A stretch of DNA of 64,000 nt. Origin: Pseudomonas sp. Os17. GTDB lineage: Bacteria > Pseudomonadota > Gammaproteobacteria > Pseudomonadales > Pseudomonadaceae. Shown here one piece after another: positions 34,789 to 43,462 of the stretch. Numbering within the stretch: the first letter of the stretch is position 1; every line of letters starts with the position of its first letter. Below the pieces are notes generated by a model. The model searched no databases. It was not told the origin of the DNA and worked only from the letters and a program-made list of their open reading frames with translations. The stretch covers positions 3,103,501 through 3,167,500 of the forward strand of contig NZ_AP014627.1 in the NCBI RefSeq assembly GCF_001547895.1. Direction: 5' to 3'. Made by a program: the position numbers and the translations under genes.

Positions 34789-36309
34789 ATGTCGCTCAAC
34801 GACAGACTCAAGCGCCACCTGGACCAGGGGGTAGTCGGTTTTCCCACGGCACTGGCCAGCGCCGTGGGGCTGATCATGGCCAGCCCGGTGATCCTCACGG
34901 CCACCACCGGATTCGGGATCGGCGGCGGCGCGTTTGCCGCGGCGATGCTGATCGCCTTGCTGATGATGCTGGCGCAGTCCACCACCTTCGCCGAAGCGGC
35001 CTGCCTGCTGCCCACCAACGGTTCGGTCTATGACTACCTGGCCTGCGGACTGGGGCGTTTCTTCGCCATCACCGGCACCTTGTCCGCCTACCTGATCGTG
35101 CATGTGTTCGCCGGCACGGCGGAAACCATTCTCAGCGGCATCATGGCCCTGGTGAACTTCGAATCCCTCAACACCTTGCTGGAGCAGAGTGGCAGCGCCT
35201 GGCTGGTGGGCGTGGGGCTGGTGCTGTTCTTCGGCCTGCTCAACGCGGTAGGGATCACCGCCTTCAGTCGTGCCGAAGTGATCCTGACTTTCGGCATGTG
35301 GACCACCCTCATGGTCTTTGGCGTGCTGGGGGTGATCAAGGCGCCAGCGGTGGCGCTCGACGGCTGGTTCGGCGCGTCGATGGTGGGGACCGACCTGCCG
35401 ACCATCCTGTCCCTGGTGGGCATGGCCATGTTCATGTTCGTCGGTTGCGAGTTCGTCACGCCCCTGACCCCGGATGTCCGCAAGGCTGCCAGGACCATTC
35501 CCCGGGCCATGGCCCTGGGGCTGGTGGGGGTGGCGCTGTGCATGTTCATCTATGGCGCGGCCATGAAGCGCCAGGTGGAGAACATCGCCCTGAGCGAGGA
35601 CGGCAGCGTGCACCTGCTGGACACGCCCATGGCCATTCCGCATTTCGCCGAACAGATCATGGGGCCGTTCGGCCGTATCTGGCTGGGCATTGGCCTGTTG
35701 TTTGCCGGCGCCGCCACCATCAACACCCTGATGGCCGGCCTGCCGCGAATCCTCTACGGCATGGCGCTGGACGGTGCCTTGCCCAAGGTCTTCACCTACC
35801 TGCACCCGCGTTTCAAGACTCCCTTGCTGTGCATCGCCGTGGCGGTGCTGATTCCCTGCCTGCATGCCTGGTGGCTGGGCGGCAGCACGGACAGCATCAT
35901 GCACCTGGTGCTGGCGGCGGTCTGTGCCTGGAGCACCGCCTACCTGCTGGTGACCCTGTCGGTGGTGGTGCTGCGCATTCGCCGGCCGGATCTGCCCCGT
36001 GCCTACAAATCGCCCTGGTTCCCCCTGCCGCAGGTCCTGTCTTCAGTGGGGATCCTGTTGGGCATGTGGTTCATCACGCCACCGGGGATGGACCCACGGG
36101 ACATCTATGTACCCTTCGGCAGCATGCTCGGCCTGACCGCCCTCTATGCTCTGGTCTGGACCCTGCTGGTGCAGAAGGTCAATCCGTTCCGGCCCGTGCC
36201 GGTGGAGGAGGTGCTGGAGCAGGCCCTGGGCCTTGCAGCGGATACCGACAACCGTCCTCGGGAGCATCTGGCCGATGAGTCTTTCAAGCTGGCGACAAAA
36301 CCTCTTTGA
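34789..36309 (+). CDS. APC-family amino acid/amine permease
   Basis: A 506-residue inner-membrane transporter with 12 hydrophobic segments of the amino acid-polyamine-organocation family. The first segment GFPTALASAVGLIMASPVIL contains the unwound-helix Gly motif that holds the substrate, and the loop with RKAARTIPRAMALG follows TM6. The start at 34789 has GAGG upstream; an ATG at 34768 has none. Its 3' end overlaps the next gene by 35 bp, so the two are coupled. Substrate probably an amine or amino acid degraded by the adjoining aldehyde dehydrogenase and transaminases. Confidence 0.87.
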   Translation: MSLNDRLKRHLDQGVVGFPTALASAVGLIMASPVILTATTGFGIGGGAFAAAMLIALLMMLAQSTTFAEAACLLPTNGSVYDYLACGLGRFFAITGTLSAYLIVHVFAGTAETILSGIMALVNFESLNTLLEQSGSAWLVGVGLVLFFGLLNAVGITAFSRAEVILTFGMWTTLMVFGVLGVIKAPAVALDGWFGASMVGTDLPTILSLVGMAMFMFVGCEFVTPLTPDVRKAARTIPRAMALGLVGVALCMFIYGAAMKRQVENIALSEDGSVHLLDTPMAIPHFAEQIMGPFGRIWLGIGLLFAGAATINTLMAGLPRILYGMALDGALPKVFTYLHPRFKTPLLCIAVAVLIPCLHAWWLGGSTDSIMHLVLAAVCAWSTAYLLVTLSVVVLRIRRPDLPRAYKSPWFPLPQVLSSVGILLGMWFITPPGMDPRDIYVPFGSMLGLTALYALVWTLLVQKVNPFRPVPVEEVLEQALGLAADTDNRPREHLADESFKLATKPL

Positions 36310-36868
36310 CTGGTGGCGCCAGGCGCCTTCGGGCTATTGCCCCGGGGTGACCCTGGGGCACTTGCGAAGGGATCTGGCGGGGTTCGACTGCACCCCTTGC
36401 GGCGCAGCCGGGGCTGTCTTTCGCTGTCCGCAAACAGGGCTGGAGTTCACGGTGCATGAGCGTCCGCTGGCGCAGTTTCTGATGCATATCGTGGTCTGTG
36501 AATGGCGCTTGCGAATACCCGCCGCGGGGGCGGGGCAGGTGCGAATCAATTTGCACCACACCGGGGCGATCCGCCGTCGGGGTGTCGCCGCCCGTTTGCT
36601 GGCCGCAGAGGCTGGGCCATGGACGCCCTTGCTGCAGCGGCTGAGCAGCGACCGCAAGTTACTCGAGAGCTTGCTGCCGTTGGACTTCAAGCGCCTGGAA
36701 CTGTGGCGGGATGACCAGGGGTGGCAAGTGCGCCTGGAGCATTTCGCCGCCAGCGAGGTGGTCAATCGTCTGCCTGGGTTCCGGCGCTATATTCGCTTGA
36801 GCGCCGAACAGCGGCAGGCGCTGTTGGGCAGCTTCACCGAGTTGTACAAGCTTCTGCGAGAATTCTGA
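36275..36868 (+). CDS. Hypothetical protein coupled to permease (possibly DUF3156)
   Basis: A 197-residue basic, soluble protein with no signal peptide or membrane segment. The start at 36275 lies inside the end of the permease gene (35-bp overlap in another frame). Two Cys pairs (GYCPG, FDCTPCGAAGAVFRCPQTG) sit in the first third; an Arg-rich middle and a LEHFAASEVVNRLPGFRRYI segment follow. A family of unknown function found next to APC permeases (DUF3156) is the likely match, from memory. Role may be regulation or assembly of the permease; not proven. Confidence 0.6.
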   Translation: MSLSSWRQNLFDWWRQAPSGYCPGVTLGHLRRDLAGFDCTPCGAAGAVFRCPQTGLEFTVHERPLAQFLMHIVVCEWRLRIPAAGAGQVRINLHHTGAIRRRGVAARLLAAEAGPWTPLLQRLSSDRKLLESLLPLDFKRLELWRDDQGWQVRLEHFAASEVVNRLPGFRRYIRLSAEQRQALLGSFTELYKLLREF

Positions 36869-36977
36869 CCGACATAACCGCAAGTACTGGCATACACCCT
36901 GCTTAAGCCATAACAGACTATCCATGCTGTCAGGCGCCTTGCCTGGCAAATAGATAACATGTTAATGATATCGCCAT

Positions 36978-36985
36978 AACAACAA
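36978..36985 (+). promoter_or_regulatory. AANAANAA (Hfq/Crc) motif in the FeaR-like leader
   Basis: AACAACAA is 34-41 nt before the GTG start of the AraC regulator. Exact motif match; function inferred. Confidence 0.35.
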
Positions 36986-37018
36986 AGGCGGTCTGAAACC
37001 GGCTTATGGAGGTGCACA

Positions 37019-37957
37019 GTGCTTGCTTCGCATAGTTTCAGTTCCTGGGTAGGCGCCTTGCAGGGTGTCTGCGGCCGATTCGAGGCCCGCCCGGCACGCA
37101 ACCCCGCTCTGTTCATCGGTGAAGTGGGTCTGCAGGATTACGCCGGCCTGGAAGTGGCGCAGATCCGCACCAACGCCGGGCTGATTTCCCGGCAGAGCAC
37201 CAAGGTCGACCAGGAGGACGACCGTCATTGTTTCCTGATCATCCAGCGCAGTGGTCACGCCCGCCTGAGCCAGGGCGGCGAGAGTGTCGAGCTGGGCCCC
37301 GGCGACATGGCCCTGCTGGATTCCGCCGGTGCCTGCGAGATCGTGCCCCACGGTTTGATCGAACACGCTTCGTTCCACCTGTGCCGGGAAGAGGTCTACC
37401 GGCATCTGCCGCAGCAGCAACGCAAGTTCGGCAAGCTGTCACAGAACTGCGCCAGTGGTCGCTTGATGCGCTTGCTGGTGGAGCAGATCTGCGCCGGTGA
37501 TCTGCAGGGGTGTGCCGCGCAGCAGGAGGGGCAGGCCTTGCAGGAAGCCCTGATTGCCTTGCTCGGGCCGACCTTGCGCCAGACCGCCAGCACCCTGGAT
37601 GGCTTTGACCACGGCCTGCATGGCCACTGCCTGCGTGATCAGGCCCGGCAACTGATCAATCAATCCCTCAACGAGCCGGGGCTGACCCCGGTCTCCCTGG
37701 CGGCGCAGTTGAACATCTCGGTGCGCCAGCTGTACCGACTGTTTGAAGAGCAGGGCGACAGCGTATGCCGATTCATCCAGCGCTCGCGACTCAAGCGCAG
37801 CGCCGCCGATCTGAGCAATCCGCAATTGCGCAATGAGTCGATCACCGACATTGCCTTCAAGTGGGGCTTCACCGATTCGGCGCATTTCAGCCGGACCTTC
37901 AAGAAGCATTTCGAACAATCGCCCCGTGACTTCCGCGCCCGCTCCCTCAACGCGTAG
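37019..37957 (+). CDS. FeaR-like AraC-family regulator
   Basis: A 312-residue regulator starting with GTG 6 nt after GGAGG. An N-terminal AraC-binding domain (about 60-170: RQSTKVDQEDDRHCFLIIQ is the form of FeaR-like proteins) is followed by a paired HTH (about 205-305: LTPVSLAAQLNISVRQLYRLFEEQ and SITDIAFKWGFTDSAHFSRTFKKHFEQSPRDFR). FeaR activates amine oxidase and phenylacetaldehyde dehydrogenase genes in enterobacteria. Here it sits next to ALDH, permease and transaminase genes, so a role in amine catabolism fits. The ligand would be an amine-derived aldehyde, as in FeaR; this is inference. Confidence 0.82.
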   Translation: MLASHSFSSWVGALQGVCGRFEARPARNPALFIGEVGLQDYAGLEVAQIRTNAGLISRQSTKVDQEDDRHCFLIIQRSGHARLSQGGESVELGPGDMALLDSAGACEIVPHGLIEHASFHLCREEVYRHLPQQQRKFGKLSQNCASGRLMRLLVEQICAGDLQGCAAQQEGQALQEALIALLGPTLRQTASTLDGFDHGLHGHCLRDQARQLINQSLNEPGLTPVSLAAQLNISVRQLYRLFEEQGDSVCRFIQRSRLKRSAADLSNPQLRNESITDIAFKWGFTDSAHFSRTFKKHFEQSPRDFRARSLNA

Positions 37958-37987
37958 CAACCTGAGTCTGACGCCTGCGCCGGCCAT

Positions 37988-38070
37988 GGAGGAGCCGGCT
38001 TGCCGGCGAAGGGGCCCTTGGATGTTGCGTTGCCCGGCGGACGCTTTCGCTGGCAAGCCAGCTCCTACGG
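37988..38070. repeat. Single REPIN-type element
   Basis: GGAGGAGCCGGCTTGCCGGCG and GCTGGCAAGCCAGCTCCTACGG face each other across about 40 bp, in the gap between convergent FeaR-like and LuxR-type genes. Confidence 0.88.
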
Positions 38071-38136
38071 AAGGCAAGCAAGCAGGCAGCAATACAGCCC
38101 CCGAGAACACTGGCAATAGCATCCCCTGCGCGGGCT

Positions 38137-38940
38137 TCAGGGATTTTCCAGGTCGTGTCCCAGGGACTGGATGAACAGGGAAAACAGTTCCGGCTGGCTG
38201 GAGATATCCAGCTTGGCGTACAGGTGGCGGCGGTGGACCTTGATGGTGTCCGGCGAAATCTTCAAGCGCTCGGCCATGGCCTTGGAGGAAAACCCGCGCA
38301 GGATCAGGCGGGCGATCTCCAGTTCGCGATCCGATAGCACGGCGCTGCCGAAATGACTCAGGGCGTCACGAATCTGGCTGGCCATTTCTTCGGCGACCGG
38401 AAGCTGAGGGCGGAGCTGGCTGTGCTGCCAATGCTGCTGCATCAGCGGCAGCACCCAGGCGGCAAAGGTGGTGAGCTGGCCGATTTCCTCGCTGTTGAAC
38501 ACGCGCTGACTGCCCAGTGACAGGGACAGGGTGCCGGTATCGGGCAGTTGCAGGATGAACTGCACTTCGTCTTCCAGAACGTTGTCGTGGAAGTAGCTGA
38601 GAAAGTACTCGCTCTGGCGAAAGTGGTCCGGGGCCACTTCCTCCAGGCGATACAGGCCGCTGGGATAGCCCTCGCGGCAGGCCTGGAAGAACGGGTCGAG
38701 CAGGTACAGGCCGTTCAGGTAGGTGAGCATCGAGGCCGGCTTGCTGCTGGGTTCGGCGTCATATTCCTCCAGTGCCTGGGGCGGGCCTTCGCGCGGGTAG
38801 AAGATCGCCAGGGCGTTGTCGAACGGCGTGGCCTGGTGCAGCAGCAACACCAGCTGTTTCCAGAAGCGCGGGTTGCCGATCAGCGTGAGGGTGCGACCCA
38901 GGCCGGCATGCAGGCCGACTTCCCTGAACAGATTACTCAA
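38137..38940 (-). CDS. LuxR-type helix-turn-helix regulator
   Basis: A 267-residue regulator if TTG at 38940 is used, with GGAG 8 nt upstream. A frame extended to 39048 would give 303 residues and cannot be excluded. The LuxR/GerE HTH lies at the C terminus (LSDRELEIARLILRGFSSKAMAERLKISPDTIKVHRRHLYAKL). The N-terminal domain (about 1-180) has GAF-like features and no acyl-homoserine lactone signature. It diverges from an APC permease and P1 peptidase operon, which it probably regulates. Confidence 0.78.
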   Translation of the reverse strand: MSNLFREVGLHAGLGRTLTLIGNPRFWKQLVLLLHQATPFDNALAIFYPREGPPQALEEYDAEPSSKPASMLTYLNGLYLLDPFFQACREGYPSGLYRLEEVAPDHFRQSEYFLSYFHDNVLEDEVQFILQLPDTGTLSLSLGSQRVFNSEEIGQLTTFAAWVLPLMQQHWQHSQLRPQLPVAEEMASQIRDALSHFGSAVLSDRELEIARLILRGFSSKAMAERLKISPDTIKVHRRHLYAKLDISSQPELFSLFIQSLGHDLENP

Positions 38941-39121
38941 AGGCCTTGCTCCACTGATTCGGCGAAAGTGTCGTGGCACGGTTTCGTCGATTTGCCGGTC
39001 GCCGTCAAGGGGAGTACTCCAATAGGGGAATTGGGCAAGATGCTGCAACTGCCTAGAGTAGCTCCCACCAAGCGCGTCCCAGAATGCGCCCGCCCGATGG
39101 ATTTCGTTTCTGCCTCAGACC

Positions 39122-39129
39122 AACAATAA
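39122..39129 (+). promoter_or_regulatory. AANAANAA (Hfq/Crc) motif upstream of APC permease
   Basis: AACAATAA lies 17-24 nt before the ATG, just upstream of the GAGGA ribosome binding site. Exact motif match; inferred target of catabolite repression. Confidence 0.45.
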
Positions 39130-39145
39130 ACACGAGGATAACGAT

Positions 39146-40510
39146 ATGAGCTCTCCCGCAGCGCCTGACGGCGCGCTGAAACCAACCTTGAGTGTGTTCG
39201 ATGTGGTGGCCATCACCGTGTCCGGTGTGACGCCCGCCAGTTCAGTGTTCGTGATTGCGCCCTTTGCCATCCATCAGGCCGGCAGCGGGGTGTTCCTGGC
39301 GTTCGTCATGGCCGGGTTGCTGGCGCTGATGTTTGCCTTCTGCTACGCCGAGCTGGGCCGCGCCCATAACAGCGCGGGGGGCGAGTACGTGTATGCCAAG
39401 CGGGTGTTTGGCGGCATGGCCGGCTATGCCACCTTCCTCACGGTGCTGGTGATGCTGCTGTTCATCCCGCCGGTACTGGCCACGGGGGCCGCCACGTACC
39501 TGAACAACGCCCTGGGCACGAACTTCGATTCCCAGACCGTGGCCCTGGTGATCGTGGTCTGCAGTTATCTGCTGGGCATTCTCAACATCAAGCTCAATGC
39601 CTGGATTACCGGCACGTGCCTGCTGCTGGAAGTGGCGGCCTTGCTGGTCATCGTCTGGCTGGGCTTTGGCAACGCCTCGCAGCCCCTCGGCATCCTCCTG
39701 CAACCGCAGATCGTCGACCATGGCGTGCTGCAGATGGCGCCCTGGGCCCTGGTGATCGGGGCGGTGGGCATCGGCCTGTTTTCCTACAACGGCTATGGAC
39801 CGGCGGTGCTGCTGGCCGAAGACATGAAATGCAAGGGCCGCGGCGTGCACAAGGCGGTGCTCTGGTCCCTTGTGCTGGTGGTGATCATCGAGCTGGTGCC
39901 GCTCACCGCCTTGCTGATTGGCGCGCCGTCCCTGAGCACCTTGCTGGCCAGCCCCGATCCCATCGGCTACCTACTCACCAGCCATGGCAACGAAACCCTC
40001 GCCAGGGTCGTCAGTGGCGGGATCTTCCTGTCGGTGTTCAACGCCATCGTCGCCATCGTTATCCAGATCGGCCGCGTGGTGTTCAGCAGCGGCCGCGACG
40101 CCCTGTGGACGCCCGGCATCAACCGCCTGTTCACACGGATCCACCCGCGCTGGGACTCGCCATGGCTGGCTACGCTGTTCCTGGCGATTCCTTCGGCAGT
40201 ACTCAGTTTTAGCTCGAATCTGGCGGACCTCACGTCCTTCAGCGTGCTGTTGATCATGCTGGTGTACCTGATCGTCGCCCTCAGCGCATTGGTGAGCCGG
40301 GTGCGGCTGCGCGATCGCGAGCATCCCTACCGCATGCCGTTGTGGCCGCTGCCGGCGCTGCTGGCGGTGCTCGGTGCCGGGTACTTGCTGATCACACTGT
40401 TGCTTGAGGCTTCTGTGCGGGACCTCATGGTGATCATCGGGCTGCTGGCGCTGTCGGTGATTCTCTATGGCACTAATGGCCGGTACAGCCCGGCGTTCCA
40501 GAAATTGTAA
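39146..40510 (+). CDS. APC-family permease
   Basis: A 454-residue permease with 12 membrane segments. The first, LSVFDVVAITVSGVTPASSVFVI, holds the flexible Gly/Ser-rich substrate site; the segment GEYVYAKRVFGGMAGY after TM2-3 is typical of the family. GAGGA precedes the ATG. It is 9 bp upstream of a P1-type aminopeptidase, so the pair forms an operon. The permease may import a peptide-like or amidated amino acid that the peptidase splits, or the amino acid released. It is divergent from a LuxR-type regulator. Confidence 0.87.
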   Translation: MSSPAAPDGALKPTLSVFDVVAITVSGVTPASSVFVIAPFAIHQAGSGVFLAFVMAGLLALMFAFCYAELGRAHNSAGGEYVYAKRVFGGMAGYATFLTVLVMLLFIPPVLATGAATYLNNALGTNFDSQTVALVIVVCSYLLGILNIKLNAWITGTCLLLEVAALLVIVWLGFGNASQPLGILLQPQIVDHGVLQMAPWALVIGAVGIGLFSYNGYGPAVLLAEDMKCKGRGVHKAVLWSLVLVVIIELVPLTALLIGAPSLSTLLASPDPIGYLLTSHGNETLARVVSGGIFLSVFNAIVAIVIQIGRVVFSSGRDALWTPGINRLFTRIHPRWDSPWLATLFLAIPSAVLSFSSNLADLTSFSVLLIMLVYLIVALSALVSRVRLRDREHPYRMPLWPLPALLAVLGAGYLLITLLLEASVRDLMVIIGLLALSVILYGTNGRYSPAFQKL

Positions 40511-40519
40511 GGAGTGGAT

Positions 40520-41620
40520 ATGCGAGCACGTGAGTTGGGCATCAAGCTGGGGTTGGGGGCGCCGGGCCCGTTCAATGCGATCACCGACGTACCCGGGGTA
40601 CGGGTAGGGCACAGCACCCTGAAAACCACCGTGGGCGGCAAGCAGGTGCGCACCGGGGTGACCCTGGTCCAGCCCCGGGACGGGCATGCACGGTTGCAGC
40701 CCTGTTTCGCCGGCTGCCATGTGCTCAACGGCAACGGCGATGCCACGGGCCTGGAGTGGATTCGCGAAGCGGGCACCCTGACCACGCCGCTGGCCATCAC
40801 CAATACCCACAGCGTCGGCGTGGTCCGCGACACCCTGATCGCCCTGGAGCGCGAAGCCCTGGCGGACCCGGCGGTGTACTGGTGCATGCCGGTGGTGATG
40901 GAAACCTACGACGGTCTGCTCAACGACATCTGGGGGCAGCATGTGGGGCCGCAACAGGTGCGCCAGGCCCTGGCCAGCGCCGAATCCGGGCCGGTGGCCG
41001 AGGGCGCGGTGGGCGGCGGCACCGGGATGATCTGCCACGAGTTCAAGGGCGGTATCGGCACGGCGTCGCGGCGGCTGACGGCGGAGCAGGGCGGCTATAC
41101 CGTCGGCGCCCTGGTCCAGGCCAACCACGGCAAGCGTGAAGAGTTGCGGGTGGACGGTTACCCGGTGGGGCGTCGGCTGGGGGGCATCGTCTCGCCCTTT
41201 GCCGAACGCGGGACTCCGGGCATGGGCTCGATCGTGGTGATCCTGGCCACCGATGCGCCCCTCTTGCCTCATCAATGCCAGCGCCTGGCGCAACGGGCCT
41301 CGATTGGCATCGCCCGCACCGGTGGCGGCACCGAGGATTCCAGTGGCGATATCTTCCTGGCCTTTGCCACGGGAAACCGGGACCTGCCCACTGCGGATTA
41401 CGCGCGCAAGGACCTGGGACTGACTTCGCCGCTGGCGATGCTCAACAACGATCACATCTCGCCGCTGTTCAGCGCGGCCGCCGAGGCCGTGGAGGAGGCC
41501 ATCATCAACGCCCTGCTGGCAGGTGAACCGATGACCGGTGACGACGGCGCGCAGGTGCCGGCGCTGACCCCGCAAGTATTGCTGCAAGCATTGGAACTAA
41601 CTGGTTGGAACATAAGTTGA
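40520..41620 (+). CDS. P1-family aminopeptidase (DmpA/BapA-like, peptidase S58)
   Basis: A 366-residue Ntn-hydrolase-like aminopeptidase. It begins LGIKLGLGAPGPFNAITDVPGVRVGHSTL, the family signature, and the autoprocessing site and N-terminal nucleophile are at GMGSIVVIL (Ser237). The family cuts itself into two chains and removes D- or beta-amino acids from small peptides. AAGGAG lies 6 nt before the ATG. With the permease just upstream, it suggests use of unusual peptides or amides. No signal peptide, so cytosolic. Confidence 0.9.
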   Translation: MRARELGIKLGLGAPGPFNAITDVPGVRVGHSTLKTTVGGKQVRTGVTLVQPRDGHARLQPCFAGCHVLNGNGDATGLEWIREAGTLTTPLAITNTHSVGVVRDTLIALEREALADPAVYWCMPVVMETYDGLLNDIWGQHVGPQQVRQALASAESGPVAEGAVGGGTGMICHEFKGGIGTASRRLTAEQGGYTVGALVQANHGKREELRVDGYPVGRRLGGIVSPFAERGTPGMGSIVVILATDAPLLPHQCQRLAQRASIGIARTGGGTEDSSGDIFLAFATGNRDLPTADYARKDLGLTSPLAMLNNDHISPLFSAAAEAVEEAIINALLAGEPMTGDDGAQVPALTPQVLLQALELTGWNIS

Positions 41621-41919
41621 CCGACTTGAAAGTGCGACCTGGTCGGCATATTGAGTCCAATGGATATTTAATAATTAAATTGTAGATTGTCTGACAATAT
41701 CAGCCGTTAATCGGTTTAAAAATAATCTTTCGACTGCGCGGTCATTGTTTGCTGGAGTTTCTCGGAACAGTGGAATTTGACGCCAAAAAAATAGTGGACG
41801 TCTGATTTCAAATTGTGTCAGCTTTCTTTCGCCTGCTTAGGGCGAGTGATAGGACGATCTCGCCAGGGATTGTCGCTATCTGACAAAAACTGTTCCATTG
41901 ATTACAAGGAAGTGTGTTT
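41621..41919 (+). promoter_or_regulatory. aprA leader and promoter region
   Basis: 299 bp, much more AT-rich than its surroundings. ATTGTC-T-GACAAT at 41686-41698 is a perfect 13-bp palindrome and could be a regulator site. The GACAAT half recurs as TGACAAAA near 41881. No sigma-70 promoter is obvious. The 3' end carries the RsmA site listed separately. Confidence 0.5.
41904..41913 (+). promoter_or_regulatory. RsmA/RsmE (CsrA) binding site over the aprA ribosome binding site
   Basis: ACAAGGAAGT fits the RsmA consensus A/UCANGGANGU/A at all positions and contains the Shine-Dalgarno AAGGA of aprA. aprA is a known Gac/Rsm-controlled exoproduct gene in related pseudomonads. Binding here is inferred from the match. 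Confidence 0.75.
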
Positions 41920-43368
41920 ATGTCGAAAGTAACAGAGAACGCTATTGCATCTGCTGAACAGCAACTGGTGCCTTTGGCCGCAGCAAGTTCGGCGTATAAC
42001 CAGATCAATAGCTTCAGTCATCAATACGATCGTGGCGGCAATCTCACGCTCAATGGCAAAGCGTCGTTTTCGGTCGATCAGGCCGCCACGCAACTGCTGC
42101 GTGACGGCGCTGCCTACAAGGACCTGAACGGTAACGGCAAGATCGACCTGACCTATACCTTCCTGACCTCGGCCTCCTCGAGCACCATGAACAAGCATGG
42201 CATCACCGGGTTCAGCCAGTTCAGCGCTCAACAGAAGGCCCAGGCGGTGCTGGCCATGCAGTCGTGGGCCGATGTGGCCAACGTGGTGTTTACCGAAAAA
42301 GCCTCGGGTGGCGATGGTCACATGACCTTCGGCAACTACAGCGGCGGCCAGGACGGCGCGGCGGCCTTCGCCTACCTGCCGGGCACCGGTGCCGGCTACG
42401 ACGGCACCTCGTGGTACCTGATCAACAGTGGCTACACCCAGAACAAGAACCCCGACCTGAACAACTATGGCCGTCAGACCCTGACCCATGAGATCGGTCA
42501 CACCCTGGGCCTGGCTCACCCTGGCGACTACAACGCCGGCGAAGGCAACCCCAGCTATAAAGACGCCAGCTACGGCCAGGACACCCGTGGCTACAGCGTC
42601 ATGAGCTACTGGAGTGAAAGCAACACCGGCCAGAACTTCAGCAAGGGCGGGGTCGAAGCCTATTCGTCCGGTCCGCTGATGGACGATATCGCCGCCATCC
42701 AGAAACTCTACGGGGCCAACTACAGCACCCGTGCCGGTGATACCACCTACGGTTTCAACTCCAATACCGGGCGCGATTTCTACAGCGCCAGTTCCTCCGC
42801 CGACAAGCTGGTGTTCTCGGTGTGGGACGGTGGCGGCAATGATACCCTGGATTTCTCCGGCTTCACCCAGAACCAGAAGATCAACCTCAATGCCGGTTCG
42901 TTCTCCGACGTTGGCGGCATGGTGGGCAACGTTTCCATCGCCCAGGGCGTGACCGTGGAAAACGCCTTCGGTGGCTCGGGCAACGATCTGCTGATCGGTA
43001 ACGAGGCGGCCAACGTGCTCAAGGGCGGTGCCGGCAACGACATCATCTACGGCGCCGGTGGTGCGGACCAGCTGTGGGGCGGTGCGGGCGCGGACACCTT
43101 CGTGTTCGGTGCCAGCAGCGATTCCAAGCCGGGCGCGGCCGATCAGATCATGGATTTTGTCAGCGGCCTGGACAAGATCGACCTGACCGGGATCACCAAG
43201 GGCGCGGGCCTGCACTTCGTCAATGCCTTCACCGGTGCGGCGGGTGACGCGATCCTCAGCACTTCCGGTGGGGTCAGCACCTTGTCCGTGGACTTCTCCG
43301 GGCATGGCGTGGCGGACTTCCTGGTCAGCACCGTGGGCCAGGCAGCGGTCAGCGACATCATTGCCTGA
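41920..43368 (+). CDS. aprA: Serralysin-type alkaline metalloprotease AprA
   Basis: A 482-residue secreted zinc protease (peptidase M10B). The active site [11 protein letters not shown] holds H190, E191, H194 and H200, and the Met-turn SVMSYWS follows with Met228 and Tyr230. Calcium-binding RTX repeats ([31 protein letters not shown]) occupy about 348-395, and the protein ends DIIA, the type I secretion signal. There is a short N-terminal propeptide and no Sec signal. AprDEF, encoded just downstream, exports it; Inh protects the periplasm. The start at 41920 has AAGGA 10 nt upstream inside an RsmA site. Confidence 0.97.
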   Translation: MSKVTENAIASAEQQLVPLAAASSAYNQINSFSHQYDRGGNLTLNGKASFSVDQAATQLLRDGAAYKDLNGNGKIDLTYTFLTSASSSTMNKHGITGFSQFSAQQKAQAVLAMQSWADVANVVFTEKASGGDGHMTFGNYSGGQDGAAAFAYLPGTGAGYDGTSWYLINSGYTQNKNPDLNNYGRQTLTHEIGHTLGLAHPGDYNAGEGNPSYKDASYGQDTRGYSVMSYWSESNTGQNFSKGGVEAYSSGPLMDDIAAIQKLYGANYSTRAGDTTYGFNSNTGRDFYSASSSADKLVFSVWDGGGNDTLDFSGFTQNQKINLNAGSFSDVGGMVGNVSIAQGVTVENAFGGSGNDLLIGNEAANVLKGGAGNDIIYGAGGADQLWGGAGADTFVFGASSDSKPGAADQIMDFVSGLDKIDLTGITKGAGLHFVNAFTGAAGDAILSTSGGVSTLSVDFSGHGVADFLVSTVGQAAVSDIIA

Positions 43369-43377
43369 TTGAAACAG

Positions 43378-43409
43378 GCGCAAGGCAGCGTCCAGGCGCT
43401 GCCTTGCGC
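43378..43409 (+). terminator. Perfect 13-bp hairpin between aprA and inh
   Basis: GCGCAAGGCAGCG (43378-43390) pairs perfectly with CGCTGCCTTGCGC (43397-43409) around a 6-nt loop, 10 bp after the aprA stop. No T-tract follows, so it may be an attenuator or an mRNA-protecting stem that keeps aprA output above that of the downstream genes. Confidence 0.7.
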
Positions 43410-43462
43410 TGTTGCATTGGCCCCGGGGCTGAGCCAGTCTACCGGGCGGACGGAGCACCCCC

